Assembly: GCA_030151825.1 (NCBI GenBank)
Contig: JASLCP010000013.1
Coordinates: 1 to 22,674 of the forward strand
DNA from: Candidatus Saccharimonadales bacterium
Lineage (GTDB): Bacteria > Patescibacteriota > Saccharimonadia > Saccharimonadales > Saccharimonadaceae
Length of the DNA stretch: 22,674 nucleotides
Direction: 5' to 3'
Shown here: piece by piece, positions 21,711 to 22,674 of the stretch
Layout: each line of letters begins with the position of its first letter
Position numbering within the stretch: the first letter of the stretch is position 1
Program-made: the position numbers and the translations under genes
Notes under the pieces: generated by a model
The model's input: only the letters and a program-made list of their open reading frames with translations
The model's database searches: none
Told to the model about the DNA's origin: nothing

Positions 21711-22674
21711 GTGAAGACGCGGACGACGGCGACGACGGCTTTAAAGCCGTCTGATTACGTGCATTTGCATAACCATAGTCATCATAGTTTACTCGACGGT
21801 CTGACCAAGATTACTGCGCTAGTGAACACGGTCAAGGATATGGGAATGGAAGCGGCTGCTATTACCGATCACGGTACGATGAGTGGCACAATTGAATTTT
21901 ATAAGGCAGCAACTGATGCGGGTATCAAGCCGATTTTTGGCATGGAGGCCTATGTCGCAGCGCGTAGTCGTCATGATCGTGATCCTGGTAAGGACAAAGC
22001 GCGGTATCACTTGATTATTTTGGCGATGAACGAAGTGGGGTATAAAAACCTCATGAAACTGTCGACGCAGGCGAATCTTGAAGGCATGTACTACAAGCCT
22101 CGTATCGATCACGAGCTGTTGGAACAGTACAATGAAGGTCTGATTATTTTGAGTGGCTGTGCGAGTGGTGAGGTTGGTGAAAACCTTCGCATCGATAATT
22201 ACGAAGAGGCAAAAAAAGTTGCGGCGTGGTACAAATCGGTGTTTGGCGATCGCTATTATTTGGAACTACAGGACCACGGCTTTCCTGATCACCCACACAA
22301 ATGGGATGTCCAGGTGAATATTAACAAGCATTTGTATCGGTTGAGTGAAGAGCTGGATATTCCACGTGTCGTCACCAGTGACGCGCATTATTTGAGCCAT
22401 GATGATCAAGAGGCGCATGAAATTTTATTGTGTGTGGGAACGGGCTCGTATCTTAGTGACGAAAAACGTATGAGTTTGAAAGATTTTGAACTACATGTGA
22501 CTGATCCGAATGATATCATTTCGCGTTGGGGTAAAACCGATCCTGAGGCTGTCGCGAATTCAAAACGAATCGCTGATCGTTGCCACGTCGATATTGAGCT
22601 TGGCAAAATTTTGATTCCAAAATTTCCGACGCCAGGTGGTATCGGTGAAAAGGAGTTTCTTGATCAGTTGGTTT
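21699..22674 (+). CDS. dnaE: DNA polymerase III alpha subunit, PHP domain (3'-truncated)
   Basis: The N-terminal 325 residues of the replicative polymerase; the frame is open to the window end. The PHP domain is plain: VHLHNHSHHSLLDG (residues 21-34), AITDHGTMSG, IFGMEAYVA, a conserved RYH, LSGCASGEV and VVTSDAHYL, then EAHEILLCVGTGSYLSD. The metal-ligand set expected of an active PHP site (His24, His26, Asp33, His58, Glu83, His104, Cys in SGC, and Asp/His in SDAH) is all present, suggesting intrinsic 3'-5' exonuclease, as in DnaE1-type polymerases. Translation may begin at ATG 21699 (nearly leaderless) or GTG 21711; the choice changes only four residues. It has its own promoter. Confidence 0.93.
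   Translation, partial: MEGQVKTRTTATTALKPSDYVHLHNHSHHSLLDGLTKITALVNTVKDMGMEAAAITDHGTMSGTIEFYKAATDAGIKPIFGMEAYVAARSRHDRDPGKDKARYHLIILAMNEVGYKNLMKLSTQANLEGMYYKPRIDHELLEQYNEGLIILSGCASGEVGENLRIDNYEEAKKVAAWYKSVFGDRYYLELQDHGFPDHPHKWDVQVNINKHLYRLSEELDIPRVVTSDAHYLSHDDQEAHEILLCVGTGSYLSDEKRMSLKDFELHVTDPNDIISRWGKTDPEAVANSKRIADRCHVDIELGKILIPKFPTPGGIGEKEFLDQLV

Noticed and set aside
1..22674. CRISPR array, insertion sequence, prophage or integrative element
   Set aside because: No regularly spaced repeats, transposase or integrase motifs, or terminal repeats were seen; gene content is ordinary chromosomal.
1..22674. Alternative genetic code with TGA read as glycine
   Set aside because: TGA ends the transketolase N-subunit, the second PfkB kinase and the 418-aa gene at family-consistent or overlap-consistent positions, so TGA is a stop.

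Overview
The window looks like a chromosomal stretch of a small-genome bacterium of the Patescibacteria/CPR, most likely Saccharibacteria (TM7). This is inferred from the gene families and their style: a split transketolase, class II aldolase with PfkB-family sugar kinases, gatCAB, a GtrA-like membrane protein, several short lineage-type hypotheticals, mid-range base composition and very tight gene packing. TGA ends several genes (766-768, 4707-4709, 6003-6005), so this is not one of the CPR lineages that read TGA as glycine. No tRNA, rRNA, CRISPR array, insertion sequence or prophage gene was seen.

Layout. Positions 1-4709 hold a sugar-phosphate block: transketolase N-subunit (5'-truncated), transketolase C-subunit, a PfkB kinase, class II fructose-bisphosphate aldolase and a second PfkB kinase with its own promoter. 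Positions 4749-6610 hold an unrecognised 418-aa protein overlapping a SLOG/LOG-type protein. Next come uvrB (6637-8610) and a large two-pass membrane protein with a trypsin-like domain whose catalytic His and Ser appear to be replaced (8637-11267). A 262-nt leader region (11268-11529) precedes a DEAD-box RNA helicase (11530-12762). On the minus strand lies a convergent GtrA-like gene, divergent from an ABC-2 exporter pair (13320-15190). A minus-strand lipoprotein gene with a clear intrinsic terminator follows. Positions 15888-19415 are gatC-gatA-(membrane HEPN-like gene)-gatB, followed by a NUDIX hydrolase and galU (to 20851). Three small membrane or surface-associated proteins (20902-21677) and the 5' part of dnaE (21699 to the window end) complete the window.

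How the genes work together. The first block interconverts pentose, triose and hexose phosphates, with PfkB-type kinases possibly supplying the phosphorylation step. GatCAB makes Gln-tRNA and/or Asn-tRNA. GalU supplies UDP-glucose. UvrB and DnaE are repair and replication genes. A recurring regulatory pattern runs through the window: an extended -10 box (TGn-TATAMT-like) only about 6-11 nt upstream of a start codon, implying leaderless or near-leaderless transcripts for at least six genes. In contrast, operon-internal genes usually carry clear Shine-Dalgarno sequences. The helicase leader is the strongest unexplained element: a 13-nt helix with one mismatch covers the helicase ribosome-binding site, and its 5' arm lies inside a 28-codon upstream ORF.
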